DNA of 47,246 bases from RECO01 sp050485385 (lineage in GTDB: Bacteria; Pseudomonadota; Alphaproteobacteria; Geminicoccales; Geminicoccaceae), in contig JBJHBG010000025.1 of the NCBI GenBank assembly GCA_050485385.1, positions 1 through 47,246 on the forward strand, in the 5' to 3' direction. The notes beneath the pieces were generated by a model. That model did not search any database, was not told where the DNA came from, and worked only from the letters and a program-made list of their open reading frames with translations. The position numbers were made by a program, and so were the translations under genes. Shown here one piece after another: positions 7,973 to 15,568 of this stretch (within the stretch, counting starts at the first letter, position 1; every line of letters begins with the position of its first letter).

Positions 7973-10012
7973 ATGGATGCGACCTCGATCTCGCCCCCAC
8001 CCGCGACGGCCGCGACGGGGAACGACGCGGCAGCGGACGGGTCGACGGCCGGCGCGTCGTTCCAAGTCGGGCTGCTCGGCGCTGCGCGCATCACGTGGCG
8101 GGACCAGACCATCGCCTTCCGCAGCCAGAAGGCGCGCGCGCTGTTCCTCTACCTCGCCCTCGCCCCCGACCGTACCGCCCGGCGCAGTCAGCTTTGCGGC
8201 CTGCTGTGGGGCGACTCCCCCGAAGCCAACGCCCGTACGTCCTTGCGGCAAACGGTGTTCGCGTTGCGCTCGGCGCTGCAGCCGCACGGCATTCAGGGCC
8301 TCGTCGGCGACGGCGACACCCTCGCCCTGGTGCCGCCCGACGTGCAGGTCGACGTCGACGAACTGGTGCGGGAGTTGGCGCAGGGACGCATCCCGCCGCA
8401 GCTCGTCGCCGGCGCTTGGCGCTTCGACGACGTCCTGGCGGAGTTGGAGGGCGTCGGCGACGCCTTCCGGGAGTGGGTGGTGGCGGTGCGCACGCAGATG
8501 AAGGAGCGTGTCGAGCGCGCCCTCGCCCTGATGATCGACGATGCGGGGCTTGCCGAGGACCGCCGCCGGCTCGCCGCCGAGGCCGCCTTGACGGTCGACC
8601 CGGCGAACGAGCGGGCGTGCCGCTGCCTGATGCGCATCGCCGCCGCGACCGGGCGCACCGGTGACGCGCTGCGCGTCTACAACGCCCTCTACCATCGCCT
8701 CGACGCGGAGTTCGACGTCGAGCCGGCCCCGGAAACGCAGGAGCTGGCCGCGGCGATCAAGCTCGGTCGAGTCGAGCCCGCGACCAAGGTGGCGCCTGCG
8801 GCGACAGCGGCGGCGCCCCGCCTCGCGCCGCGCGTGGCGGTGCTACCGATCAGGCTGGTGGGCGAAGCTGAGGCCCTTGCAGGCTTCGCCCAAGGCCTCG
8901 TCGAAGAGACCGTGACGTCGCTGTCGCGGGTGCGCGAGCCCGTGGTGATCTCCACCAACTCGTCGCGCGGCCTCGGTGGCGAGGCGAGCCCGTCGCACGC
9001 GCGCCGGGAACTCGGCGCCGACTACGTCGTGGTCGGTACCATGCGGCCCAGCCCCGGCGGGCACCGGCTGACCATGGAGTTGTGCGACGCGGTCGAGCAT
9101 TCGGTCCTGTGGTCGCGCCCCTACGAGGTGACGCCCGAGAATTTGGAGCGCACCCAGGTGGACCTGGCGACGGCCATCGCCCAGACGACGGTGCCGAGCC
9201 TGCGCGCCTCGGAGCTGCGCCGGAGCTGGCAGCGGCAACCGGAGGACATGTCGGTCTACCAGCTCCTTCTGCGCGCCCGCGAACTGATCTGCGCGCTCGA
9301 CCGGACGAGCCTCGATACGGCTTTCGGCCTGCTTCAGCGCGCCGTGACGCTGGAACCCTTCTACGCCCCGGTCTACGCCGGTCTCGCCGATCTCTGGAGC
9401 ATCCGGATCGGCCAGGGCTGGTCCATCGACCGCGTCGGCGACACCGCCGCGTTGGAGCGTTCGGCGCTGCGGGCAGTGGACCTGGAAAGCGACAGCGGAC
9501 GGGCACTCGCGATCCTCGGGCACAACCGCACGATCCTCAAGCGTGCGTACGACGAAGCGCTCCGACTGTTCGACCAAGCCGAACGGGCGATGCCGAACGA
9601 CGCCGAGACGTTGATGTGGACGTCGCCCACCTTCACGTTCCTCGGTGAGACCGACGAGGCGATCCGTCGGGCCGAGCGCGCGCTCGCGCTGTCGCCACAG
9701 GATCCCTGCGGCTTCCGCTACGAGGCGTTTCTCTCCATCGCGTACTACGCGGCCGGCCGCTACGACGAGGCCGTGCATTGGGGCGAGCGGTCGATGGCGC
9801 GCAACCCCAACTACACCTCGAACCTGCGCAACACGGCGGCGTCGCTGGTCGCAGCCGGCCGGCCGGACGACGCCCGGCGGATCGCGCGGGCGCTCCTGCA
9901 GGTGGAGCCAGAGTTTCGCGTCGATCCGTTCGTGCCGACGGTCGGCTATCGCGATCCGGCGATGCGCGCGACTTATGGCGAGCGCCTGATTGCCGCCGGC
10001 CTGCCACGCTGA
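7973..10012 (+). CDS. BTAD winged-helix regulator with TolB-like domain and TPRs
   Basis: A 679-residue cytoplasmic protein. Residues about 30-110 form an OmpR/SARP-type winged-helix region (VGLLGAARITWRDQTI, SQKARALFLYLAL, RRSQLCGLLWGD), followed by a bacterial transcriptional activator domain to about residue 260. A TolB-like segment begins near residue 285 (RVAVLPIRLVGEAEALAG), and TPR-like helical repeats fill about 440-640. This architecture is known from CadC/SARP-like regulators often annotated as adenylate cyclase-related, but no cyclase domain is present. The ATG at 7973 was chosen over the longer frame because conserved sequence begins just after it. The haloperoxidase-type gene follows after 41 bases and the peptidase gene after that, so it may regulate them. 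Ligand and targets are unknown. Confidence 0.85.
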   Translation: MDATSISPPPATAATGNDAAADGSTAGASFQVGLLGAARITWRDQTIAFRSQKARALFLYLALAPDRTARRSQLCGLLWGDSPEANARTSLRQTVFALRSALQPHGIQGLVGDGDTLALVPPDVQVDVDELVRELAQGRIPPQLVAGAWRFDDVLAELEGVGDAFREWVVAVRTQMKERVERALALMIDDAGLAEDRRRLAAEAALTVDPANERACRCLMRIAAATGRTGDALRVYNALYHRLDAEFDVEPAPETQELAAAIKLGRVEPATKVAPAATAAAPRLAPRVAVLPIRLVGEAEALAGFAQGLVEETVTSLSRVREPVVISTNSSRGLGGEASPSHARRELGADYVVVGTMRPSPGGHRLTMELCDAVEHSVLWSRPYEVTPENLERTQVDLATAIAQTTVPSLRASELRRSWQRQPEDMSVYQLLLRARELICALDRTSLDTAFGLLQRAVTLEPFYAPVYAGLADLWSIRIGQGWSIDRVGDTAALERSALRAVDLESDSGRALAILGHNRTILKRAYDEALRLFDQAERAMPNDAETLMWTSPTFTFLGETDEAIRRAERALALSPQDPCGFRYEAFLSIAYYAAGRYDEAVHWGERSMARNPNYTSNLRNTAASLVAAGRPDDARRIARALLQVEPEFRVDPFVPTVGYRDPAMRATYGERLIAAGLPR

Positions 10013-10053
10013 CCCGGCCGATTCTGCGGCCACGATCCATTCGGAGACGGACC

Positions 10054-11061
10054 ATGTTCAACTTCTCGGCAAATGGCGGGGTGATGCCGGCGCCTTCCCT
10101 CTCCAGCCAGCCGGTCGGCCCGGGCGCGACGGTCACGCCGCTGCCGTTCGACGGCGTGCTCGACCGGCCGGAGACGCTGGACGACGCCGACGGCGACGCG
10201 TTCGGCCTGCTTACCGGCGGCCGCTTCGCGCTGGAGGCGTGGGACGCAGCCCTGCGCGCCCAACCCATCCTCGCCGAGTTCGCCGCCAACGCCGCCTGGA
10301 TGAAGTGCGAGTTCGCCCCGCCCGACGACCGGCCGGCGACCCTGCGCGACGAGGTCGACGCGCTGTTGAGCCTGCGCGAGCAGCGCCAGGAGCGGCTGGC
10401 CGAGATCGTGGCGCAGGCCGAGGAGCCGCAGGTCTACTGGGCGAGCCTGTTGCAGTGCGGCCGGGGGGCGCGGCCCGAGACCGCGGTCCTGGTCGCCACC
10501 GGCATGGCCGTCGGCCAGCTCGTCGGCATGTACTGGAAGTACCGCTACCAGCGGGCGCGGCCGGCGCAGGTCTTCCCGGCGCTGCTGCCGGTGATCCCGA
10601 CGCCGCCGCATCCCTCCTACCCGAGCAACCACGCGCTCCAGGCCTTCCTGGTCGCCGAGATCCTGCACGCCACGCTGCCGCCGGCGCTGGCGGGCGCCAT
10701 GCGCAGCCCGATCGACGAGTTGGCCCAGCGCATCGCCGAGAACCGCGAGATCGCGGGTGTCCACTTCCTCTCCGACACACAGGTGAGCCGGCTCAACGCC
10801 AAGGCGCTCGCCGAACTCCTGCATCGCTCGCCCACCTTCGCCGAGGTGCAGGCGGCGGCGCGCGCCGAGTGGGCGGGCCTCGCCGTCCATCCGGAGCCGC
10901 CCAGCAATCTCGGCGCCGTCACGCGTGCCGGCGATCGCATCGCCCAGGACGTGGCCGGCCTGCTGTCCAAACACCTGCTCGACGAGGCCATCGCCAAGCT
11001 GGCCGACGCCGTGGCGAGCGAGATCGGCCGCCGCGACGGCACCGGTTCGCTGTCGGAGTGA
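10054..11061 (+). CDS. PAP2 / vanadium-haloperoxidase-type protein
   Basis: A 335-residue protein with the three-part active site of the acid phosphatase/vanadium haloperoxidase superfamily: K-x6-RP in KYRYQRARP, the Ser/His block in PSYPSNHA, and R-x5-H-x3-D in REIAGVHFLSD. These residues bind phosphate or vanadate. I see no transmembrane helices, which argues against a lipid phosphatase and for a soluble vanadium haloperoxidase or class A acid phosphatase-like enzyme; which of the two cannot be told from motifs. No classical signal peptide is evident. The stop is adjacent to the cysteine peptidase start, so the two are probably translated together. Confidence 0.85.
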   Translation: MFNFSANGGVMPAPSLSSQPVGPGATVTPLPFDGVLDRPETLDDADGDAFGLLTGGRFALEAWDAALRAQPILAEFAANAAWMKCEFAPPDDRPATLRDEVDALLSLREQRQERLAEIVAQAEEPQVYWASLLQCGRGARPETAVLVATGMAVGQLVGMYWKYRYQRARPAQVFPALLPVIPTPPHPSYPSNHALQAFLVAEILHATLPPALAGAMRSPIDELAQRIAENREIAGVHFLSDTQVSRLNAKALAELLHRSPTFAEVQAAARAEWAGLAVHPEPPSNLGAVTRAGDRIAQDVAGLLSKHLLDEAIAKLADAVASEIGRRDGTGSLSE

Positions 11062-11066
11062 CGCCG

Positions 11067-12023
11067 ATGCTGCTGCAAGCCAAGCGTGCCAAGGCGGCGC
11101 ACGACCGCTGGTCGGGCCGCCACACCGGCGCACTGACGCCGAGTGCCGCCCTCTGCAAGCGGCTCGCCGCCGCCGAGCGGTGCACCTCCCTCCCGGTCGG
11201 CGACGCCGCCGCGATGCTGCTCACGGCAGAAGAGATGGCCGAGTGGAGCGCCGCCGATCAGGGGCCGCGCAACACCTGCGTCGCCTTCGCCGCCACGGCC
11301 TGTCTGGAGATCCTGACGAGGCGCGCGGGCAACGGCGGCTGGAGCCGCTTCTCCCCGCAGTTCCTCTACTGGAGCATGCGCCAGCACCCGCCCGGACCGA
11401 ATCCGCCGCTCGGCTGGCTGACGGGCGCGACCAAACTGGGCCAGGCGGCCGACGTCGTCGAGCGGGACGGCTGCTGCCTCGCCGGCTCGCACCGCTACGC
11501 CGGGCGCAAGCCGAGCGAGGGGCTGGCAGGACCGGCACCGACCGACGCGGCGCTGGAGGAGGCCGGCGCCCGGCGCTTCCGCCGGGCGGTGTATCGGGAT
11601 CACCCGGACGTCCTCGAAGCCCCCGGCCCGGTGGCGACGGCCTGCGCGATCCACCGCGAGTTGGCCGAGCACGCGCGGCCCGTCGCGATCGCGGTGGCCA
11701 CCCTGCCACTCGACGGCTTCACCAACTGGCCGTGGTCGGCGGCGGGGGACAAGGGCTTGGTCCACGCCCCGGCGAGCGAACCCGACGACGGCCTACCCTC
11801 TCCGGACGGCGGCCATGCGGTATGCGTCTTCGGCTTTTTGCCCGACGACGACCCGGCCTACGACGGCGGCTGGTTCGTGTTCCGCAACAGTTGGGGGCTC
11901 AACTACGGCCACTTCCCGGGCCGCGCGCAGCGGGCGCTGCCGCCCATGCCGGGCTTCGGCGTCATGTCGGCCCGCTACGTCAACCGCTTCTGCTGGGAGT
12001 GGCTGAGCCTCCAGCACGCCTGA
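11067..12023 (+). CDS. Papain-like (C1A) cysteine peptidase
   Basis: A 318-residue protein with the papain catalytic set in order: the Gln and Cys in SAADQGPRNTCVAFAATA (about residues 61-78), the His in DGGHAVCVFGF and the Asn in FRNSWGLNYG near the C-terminus. There is no obvious signal peptide or long inhibitory propeptide. The ATG at 11067 is preferred; a GTG at 11058 overlapping the upstream TGA is an alternative that adds three residues. It is coupled to the PAP2/haloperoxidase-type gene. Substrates are unknown; bacterial C1A peptidases occur in secreted degradative enzymes and in peptide-processing or toxin contexts. Confidence 0.88.
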   Translation: MLLQAKRAKAAHDRWSGRHTGALTPSAALCKRLAAAERCTSLPVGDAAAMLLTAEEMAEWSAADQGPRNTCVAFAATACLEILTRRAGNGGWSRFSPQFLYWSMRQHPPGPNPPLGWLTGATKLGQAADVVERDGCCLAGSHRYAGRKPSEGLAGPAPTDAALEEAGARRFRRAVYRDHPDVLEAPGPVATACAIHRELAEHARPVAIAVATLPLDGFTNWPWSAAGDKGLVHAPASEPDDGLPSPDGGHAVCVFGFLPDDDPAYDGGWFVFRNSWGLNYGHFPGRAQRALPPMPGFGVMSARYVNRFCWEWLSLQHA

Positions 12024-12026
12024 GCC

Positions 12027-12051
12027 GGACGCGGGACGGTCGCCCGCGTCC
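12027..12051. terminator. Strong hairpin between convergent genes
   Basis: GGACGCGGG (12027-12035) and CCCGCGTCC (12043-12051) form a perfect nine-pair stem over a seven-base loop, exactly between the stops of the peptidase (plus) and the small unknown gene (minus). There is no T-run on either side. A bidirectional transcription barrier is plausible. Confidence 0.45.
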
Positions 12052-12407
12052 TAGTCGGCGGCCTCCGCGCCGCGCGGCACACGGCCGCCGAGGGTTCCGA
12101 GCGACCGGAGCGAGCGGACGATGCCCTCGGCATCGATCACGAACTCGTAGACCTTGGCCCCGGCCTCGCTGCCACCGGCGGCGCCGTTGACGACGTTGGT
12201 AGTGGCCACCCGGAGGCTTGGGTAGAGCGCCGTTTCCGGCACCGGACCGGGCAGATAGGCAAACTCCACCCGGCCGCCGTCGACGATGGCCACGGGCCTG
12301 ACGCCGTGGCCACGGCGATAGTCGCGACCGGCGGTAGCGACGTCGACCGCATCGGTGATCAGGCAGGCTCCTGGAGTCATCAGGGCACGTGTGCGGTTGG
12401 CTGACAT
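12051..12407 (-). CDS. Hypothetical protein, 118 residues
   Basis: I do not recognise this family. The protein begins MSANRTRALMTPGACLITD and has no signal peptide or membrane segment. It contains a beta-rich-looking centre (RPVAIVDGGRVEFAYLPG) and ends with a Gly/Arg-rich tail. The ATG at 12407 was chosen over an upstream extension because the extension overlaps the peroxidase gene in another frame. It lies 55 bases downstream of the haem peroxidase on the same strand and may be co-transcribed with it. Confidence 0.65.
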   Translation of the reverse strand: MSANRTRALMTPGACLITDAVDVATAGRDYRRGHGVRPVAIVDGGRVEFAYLPGPVPETALYPSLRVATTNVVNGAAGGSEAGAKVYEFVIDAEGIVRSLRSLGTLGGRVPRGAEAAD

Positions 12408-12462
12408 GGAAGCATCCTTCGGCTTGGGGACGACGACGGACGCGGGGTCCGTCCGGTTCGGG

Positions 12463-14196
12463 TCAGAGCACGCCGGCGGCGCGCAGGAGGGGGGCGATGC
12501 CGTCGACGATCTCGCCGGCCGGCTTGGCACCGTCGCGCGGATGCCAGCGGCCGCCGTCGCTACCGCGCTGCCACCAGTAGGAGGCGGGGTCCTTGACCAC
12601 GGCGCCGACCAGCGTCTCGGCAACGAGACGGCTGCCGAGCGGACCCAGACGCGCGCCCCGGCCGACCACCTCCGCCTCCTTCAACACGTAGAACCAAAGC
12701 GGCGTTTCACGGTCGAAGCCGCCCTCGCGGACGGCATCGCCGGTCGACCCGCTGCGCAGCACCTCGGGTGCCAGCGGCCGGATGCGTTGACCGGTCGCGG
12801 CCTCGACGCCGGCGATGCAGGCCTGTGCCGAGGGGATGTTGAGCCGCAACCCACGCCGCAGATTGCGCCGCGCGAGGTGCCGCAGCACGACGCCGAGCCC
12901 GCCCGGCGCCGCACCGAGGTCGGCCAAGGGCTCGGCGAGAGCGGTGTCGATGGGCCGCGCGGCCTGATCCGGGAAGTCGGGCGGGGTCTTGGCGAGGCGG
13001 TCCCACTCGACCACCCAGTGCTGCGGCAGGCGGGGCATGGCAGTGCCGTCGGGCGCCGGCATGCCGCCGCCGCCGGTGAAGTCGAACAACAGTCGGAACG
13101 GCGCCCGGTCGACCAACGGCCGCACGCCATCAACCGGCCGCCCGAAAAAGCGGTTCCAGTCGTAGCTGCTCCGCACCATCGAATGGCCGAAGCGGAACGC
13201 CGCGACCGAGAACTCGAGCGGCATGGGCAAGAGGCCCGGCGCCGGCACGGGGCTTGCCGCCACCAGCCGCCGGTAGAGGCGCGCATCGTCGGCGATGGTG
13301 GCGAGCACCACCTCGGGATCGCAGATCGTCGGCAGGAACTCGCGGATCACCAGCCACTGGTAGTGCCAGCGGACCAGCTTCTGCGCCTGGATGAAGCGCT
13401 CGTCGGGCGAGCCGCGCGTGGCGCTGTCGACGACGCGGTTGTGGAAGCGCAGAAAAGCGAGGTGGAGTTGGGCGACGATCAGGTTCTCGTCGTTGCGCGC
13501 ATCGCCGATAAGGGCGCGATGCAGCCGGATCGAGCCGTCGTCGTTGACGAACGCGCCGCGGGCGGGCTCCGGCAGTGCGCGCAGGTCGTCGATCGTCAGC
13601 TTGCGGTGCGGCTCGCGCAGGAGGCGGCCGACCCTGAGCAGGTCGGCGCCCGGATCGGCCGGCAAGGGCACCGCGCCGAAACCCGCGTCGGACGTGGTGC
13701 CGAGCCACATCTTGGCGCGGTCAAAGGGGGCCCGCAAAAGCTCGTGCATCGGCACCGGAAAGGGTCCGGGATCGGCCGGATCGCCGTACAGGCTGTCGAG
13801 GTTGAGCGCACCCATGCGCTGGTTGACGCGATCGCGCACCACCTTGGCGCGCGGCAGGGGCGTGAGGTTCGGCGTGTCGATGACCGACAGGCCCTCGTCA
13901 CGGTCGGTGCCGGCCGTCATGTCGTGGTCGACGAACTGACCGAAGTAGGTCAGCACCGCCGGGATCGGCACGGACGCCTCGGGCATGCCCTGCGGCTCGA
14001 CCATGGCGTCGGCCAGCCGATCGAGGGCATCGACGTTCGCGCAGACGCCCAGTGGCGGAGCCTCGGGGAAGAAATAGGCGAAAGCGCCGACGGTTGCGGG
14101 CGAGCGCTCTTCGCCGACCACCTCGTCGCCGTGATGCATGATTTCGAACATGGGCGAGGCCTCCCGATCCGCGGCCGAAAGCGGCTGCACACGCAT
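12463..14196 (-). CDS. Animal-type haem peroxidase
   Basis: A 577-residue member of the animal haem peroxidase superfamily (An_peroxidase; myeloperoxidase, cyclooxygenase and bacterial peroxicin relatives). Visible signatures are the distal His and haem-linking Asp in YFGQFVDHDM, the catalytic Arg with flanking helix in IGDARNDENLIVAQLHLAF followed by RFHNRV, and the proximal His in FRFGHSMVRSSY. It would oxidise substrates or halides with hydrogen peroxide. No signal peptide is seen at the ATG at 14196; an ATG at 14292 would add 32 residues of unlikely composition that run into the divergent promoter region. It is divergent from the YnjB-like gene, and phased direct repeats lie in the shared region at 14219-14236. 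Confidence 0.9.
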   Translation of the reverse strand: MRVQPLSAADREASPMFEIMHHGDEVVGEERSPATVGAFAYFFPEAPPLGVCANVDALDRLADAMVEPQGMPEASVPIPAVLTYFGQFVDHDMTAGTDRDEGLSVIDTPNLTPLPRAKVVRDRVNQRMGALNLDSLYGDPADPGPFPVPMHELLRAPFDRAKMWLGTTSDAGFGAVPLPADPGADLLRVGRLLREPHRKLTIDDLRALPEPARGAFVNDDGSIRLHRALIGDARNDENLIVAQLHLAFLRFHNRVVDSATRGSPDERFIQAQKLVRWHYQWLVIREFLPTICDPEVVLATIADDARLYRRLVAASPVPAPGLLPMPLEFSVAAFRFGHSMVRSSYDWNRFFGRPVDGVRPLVDRAPFRLLFDFTGGGGMPAPDGTAMPRLPQHWVVEWDRLAKTPPDFPDQAARPIDTALAEPLADLGAAPGGLGVVLRHLARRNLRRGLRLNIPSAQACIAGVEAATGQRIRPLAPEVLRSGSTGDAVREGGFDRETPLWFYVLKEAEVVGRGARLGPLGSRLVAETLVGAVVKDPASYWWQRGSDGGRWHPRDGAKPAGEIVDGIAPLLRAAGVL

Positions 14197-14218
14197 CGTC
14201 CGACGGACGCGTTGGCCG

Positions 14219-14236
14219 AGCGTTATCGAAGCGTTA
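14219..14236. promoter_or_regulatory. Heptamer direct repeat, 11-base period
   Basis: AGCGTTA occurs at 14219-14225 and again at 14230-14236, separated by TCGA. Two identical heptamers with a four-base spacer are the classical operator geometry of SARP/BTAD activators. It is about 23 bases upstream of the peroxidase start and about 110 bases upstream of the divergent ABC importer gene. A small palindrome, GTCCGACGGAC (14198-14208), lies next to the peroxidase start. Binding by either BTAD regulator in this window is inference. Confidence 0.45.
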
Positions 14237-14344
14237 GCCGCAGCGGCTCGCGCTACCGTGACCGGATGCGGTGTATTGCCCTTTGCCGGCACCCGGGTTG
14301 CTGGCTACCACCGAACACGCAGAGGCGACGAAGGAGGCGGACCG

Positions 14345-15556
14345 ATGGGCTGGCGAAACGTGACCGCAGCGGCAGCGCTGCTCACGGCATCGGCCATGGC
14401 CGCGGCGGCAACCGAACGGCTCGACTGGGCCGCCGTCGAGGCGACGGCGCGGGGGCAGACGGTGCATTGGGCGGCCTGGGCCGGCGAGCCCCGGATCAAC
14501 GCCTATATCGCGTGGGTCGGGGACGAGGTCCGCGAGCGCTACGGCGTCGAGCTGGTCCACCTCAGGCTCGCCGACACCGCCGAGGCGGTCGCCCGCGTAT
14601 TGGCCGAGCGCGCCGTCGGCAACGTCGACGACGGCGCCGTCGACCTCGTCTGGATCAACGGCGACAACTTCGCCTCGATGAAGGACCAGGGCCTCTTGTT
14701 CGGCCCCTGGGCCGAGGACCTGCCGAACTTCCGGCTCACCAACCCGGACGCCAATCCTGGTGTGCGCTTCGACTTCACCGTGCCGGTCGAGGGCATGGAG
14801 GCGCCCTGGGGCGAGGCCAGGCTCGTCTTCTTCCACGACACGGCGATCGAGCCCGACCCGCCGCGGACGATCCCCGATCTCCGCACCTGGGCCGAGGCCA
14901 ATCCCGGCCGCTTCACCTACCCGCTGGTCCCCAATTTCCTCGGCACCACGTTTCTCAAGCAGACCTTGTTGGAACTGACGGAGGACGTCGACGCCCTCTA
15001 CCGGCCGATCGACGAAGCCACCGACGATGCGGCGATCGCAGCGCCGCTCTGGGCCTATCTCGACGCCCTGCACCCCCATCTCTGGCGCGGCGGCCGCGAT
15101 TTTCCCGCGAGCGGTGCAGCGCTCCGTCAACTCGTGGGCGACGGCGAGTTGACCATCGGCTTCGATTTCGATCCGGTCGCCGCCAGCGCCGGCATCGCCG
15201 CGGGCGAGTTGCCGCCGACGGTGCGCAGCTTCGTGCTGGAGGGGGGTACCATCGGCAACGTCAACTTCGTCGCCATCCCCTTCAACAGTGCCGCGACCGA
15301 GGGTGCCATGGTGGTGGCCAACTTCCTGCTCTCGCCCGAGGCGCAGGCGCGCAAGCAGGACCCAGAGGTCTGGGGCGGCTTCACCGTGCTCGACCTCGAC
15401 GTGCTCGAACCCGAGGACCGCCGGCTGTTCGATGCCCTCGATCTCGGTGTCGCCACCCTCGCCCCGGACGAGCTGGGCCCGCAGCTCCAGGAGCCGCATC
15501 CGAGCTGGATGGTGCGCCTCGCCGAGGAGTGGGTCGCCCGCTACGGGGCGCGCTGA
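14345..15556 (+). CDS. ABC importer solute-binding protein (YnjB-like)
   Basis: A 403-residue periplasmic binding protein with a signal peptide (ending about LLTASAMAAAATE) and a type 2 binding-protein fold typical of YnjB: VHWAAWAGEPRINAYIAWV near the N-terminus, VDLVWINGDNFASMKDQGLL, and LVFFHDTAI in the middle. YnjBCD systems are uncharacterised importers, sometimes proposed for thiamine or related compounds; no TPP riboswitch was seen upstream. The ATG at 14345 is preceded by an AGGAGG ribosome binding site. The permease follows after 12 bases and the ATPase overlaps that, giving a complete three-gene operon. Confidence 0.88.
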   Translation: MGWRNVTAAAALLTASAMAAAATERLDWAAVEATARGQTVHWAAWAGEPRINAYIAWVGDEVRERYGVELVHLRLADTAEAVARVLAERAVGNVDDGAVDLVWINGDNFASMKDQGLLFGPWAEDLPNFRLTNPDANPGVRFDFTVPVEGMEAPWGEARLVFFHDTAIEPDPPRTIPDLRTWAEANPGRFTYPLVPNFLGTTFLKQTLLELTEDVDALYRPIDEATDDAAIAAPLWAYLDALHPHLWRGGRDFPASGAALRQLVGDGELTIGFDFDPVAASAGIAAGELPPTVRSFVLEGGTIGNVNFVAIPFNSAATEGAMVVANFLLSPEAQARKQDPEVWGGFTVLDLDVLEPEDRRLFDALDLGVATLAPDELGPQLQEPHPSWMVRLAEEWVARYGAR

Positions 15557-15568
15557 ACCGAGCGGCAC

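Noticed and set aside
6845..8695. Upstream extension of the thrS frame
   Set aside because: The frame is open by chance through the leader and into the antisense of the regulator; the TGS domain begins at the ATG at 6844.
10054..11061. Membrane PAP2 lipid phosphatase
   Set aside because: No transmembrane helices are visible, so a soluble haloperoxidase/acid phosphatase type is more likely.
14197..14344. TPP riboswitch upstream of the YnjBCD-like genes
   Set aside because: The CTGAGA and related THI-box elements are missing.
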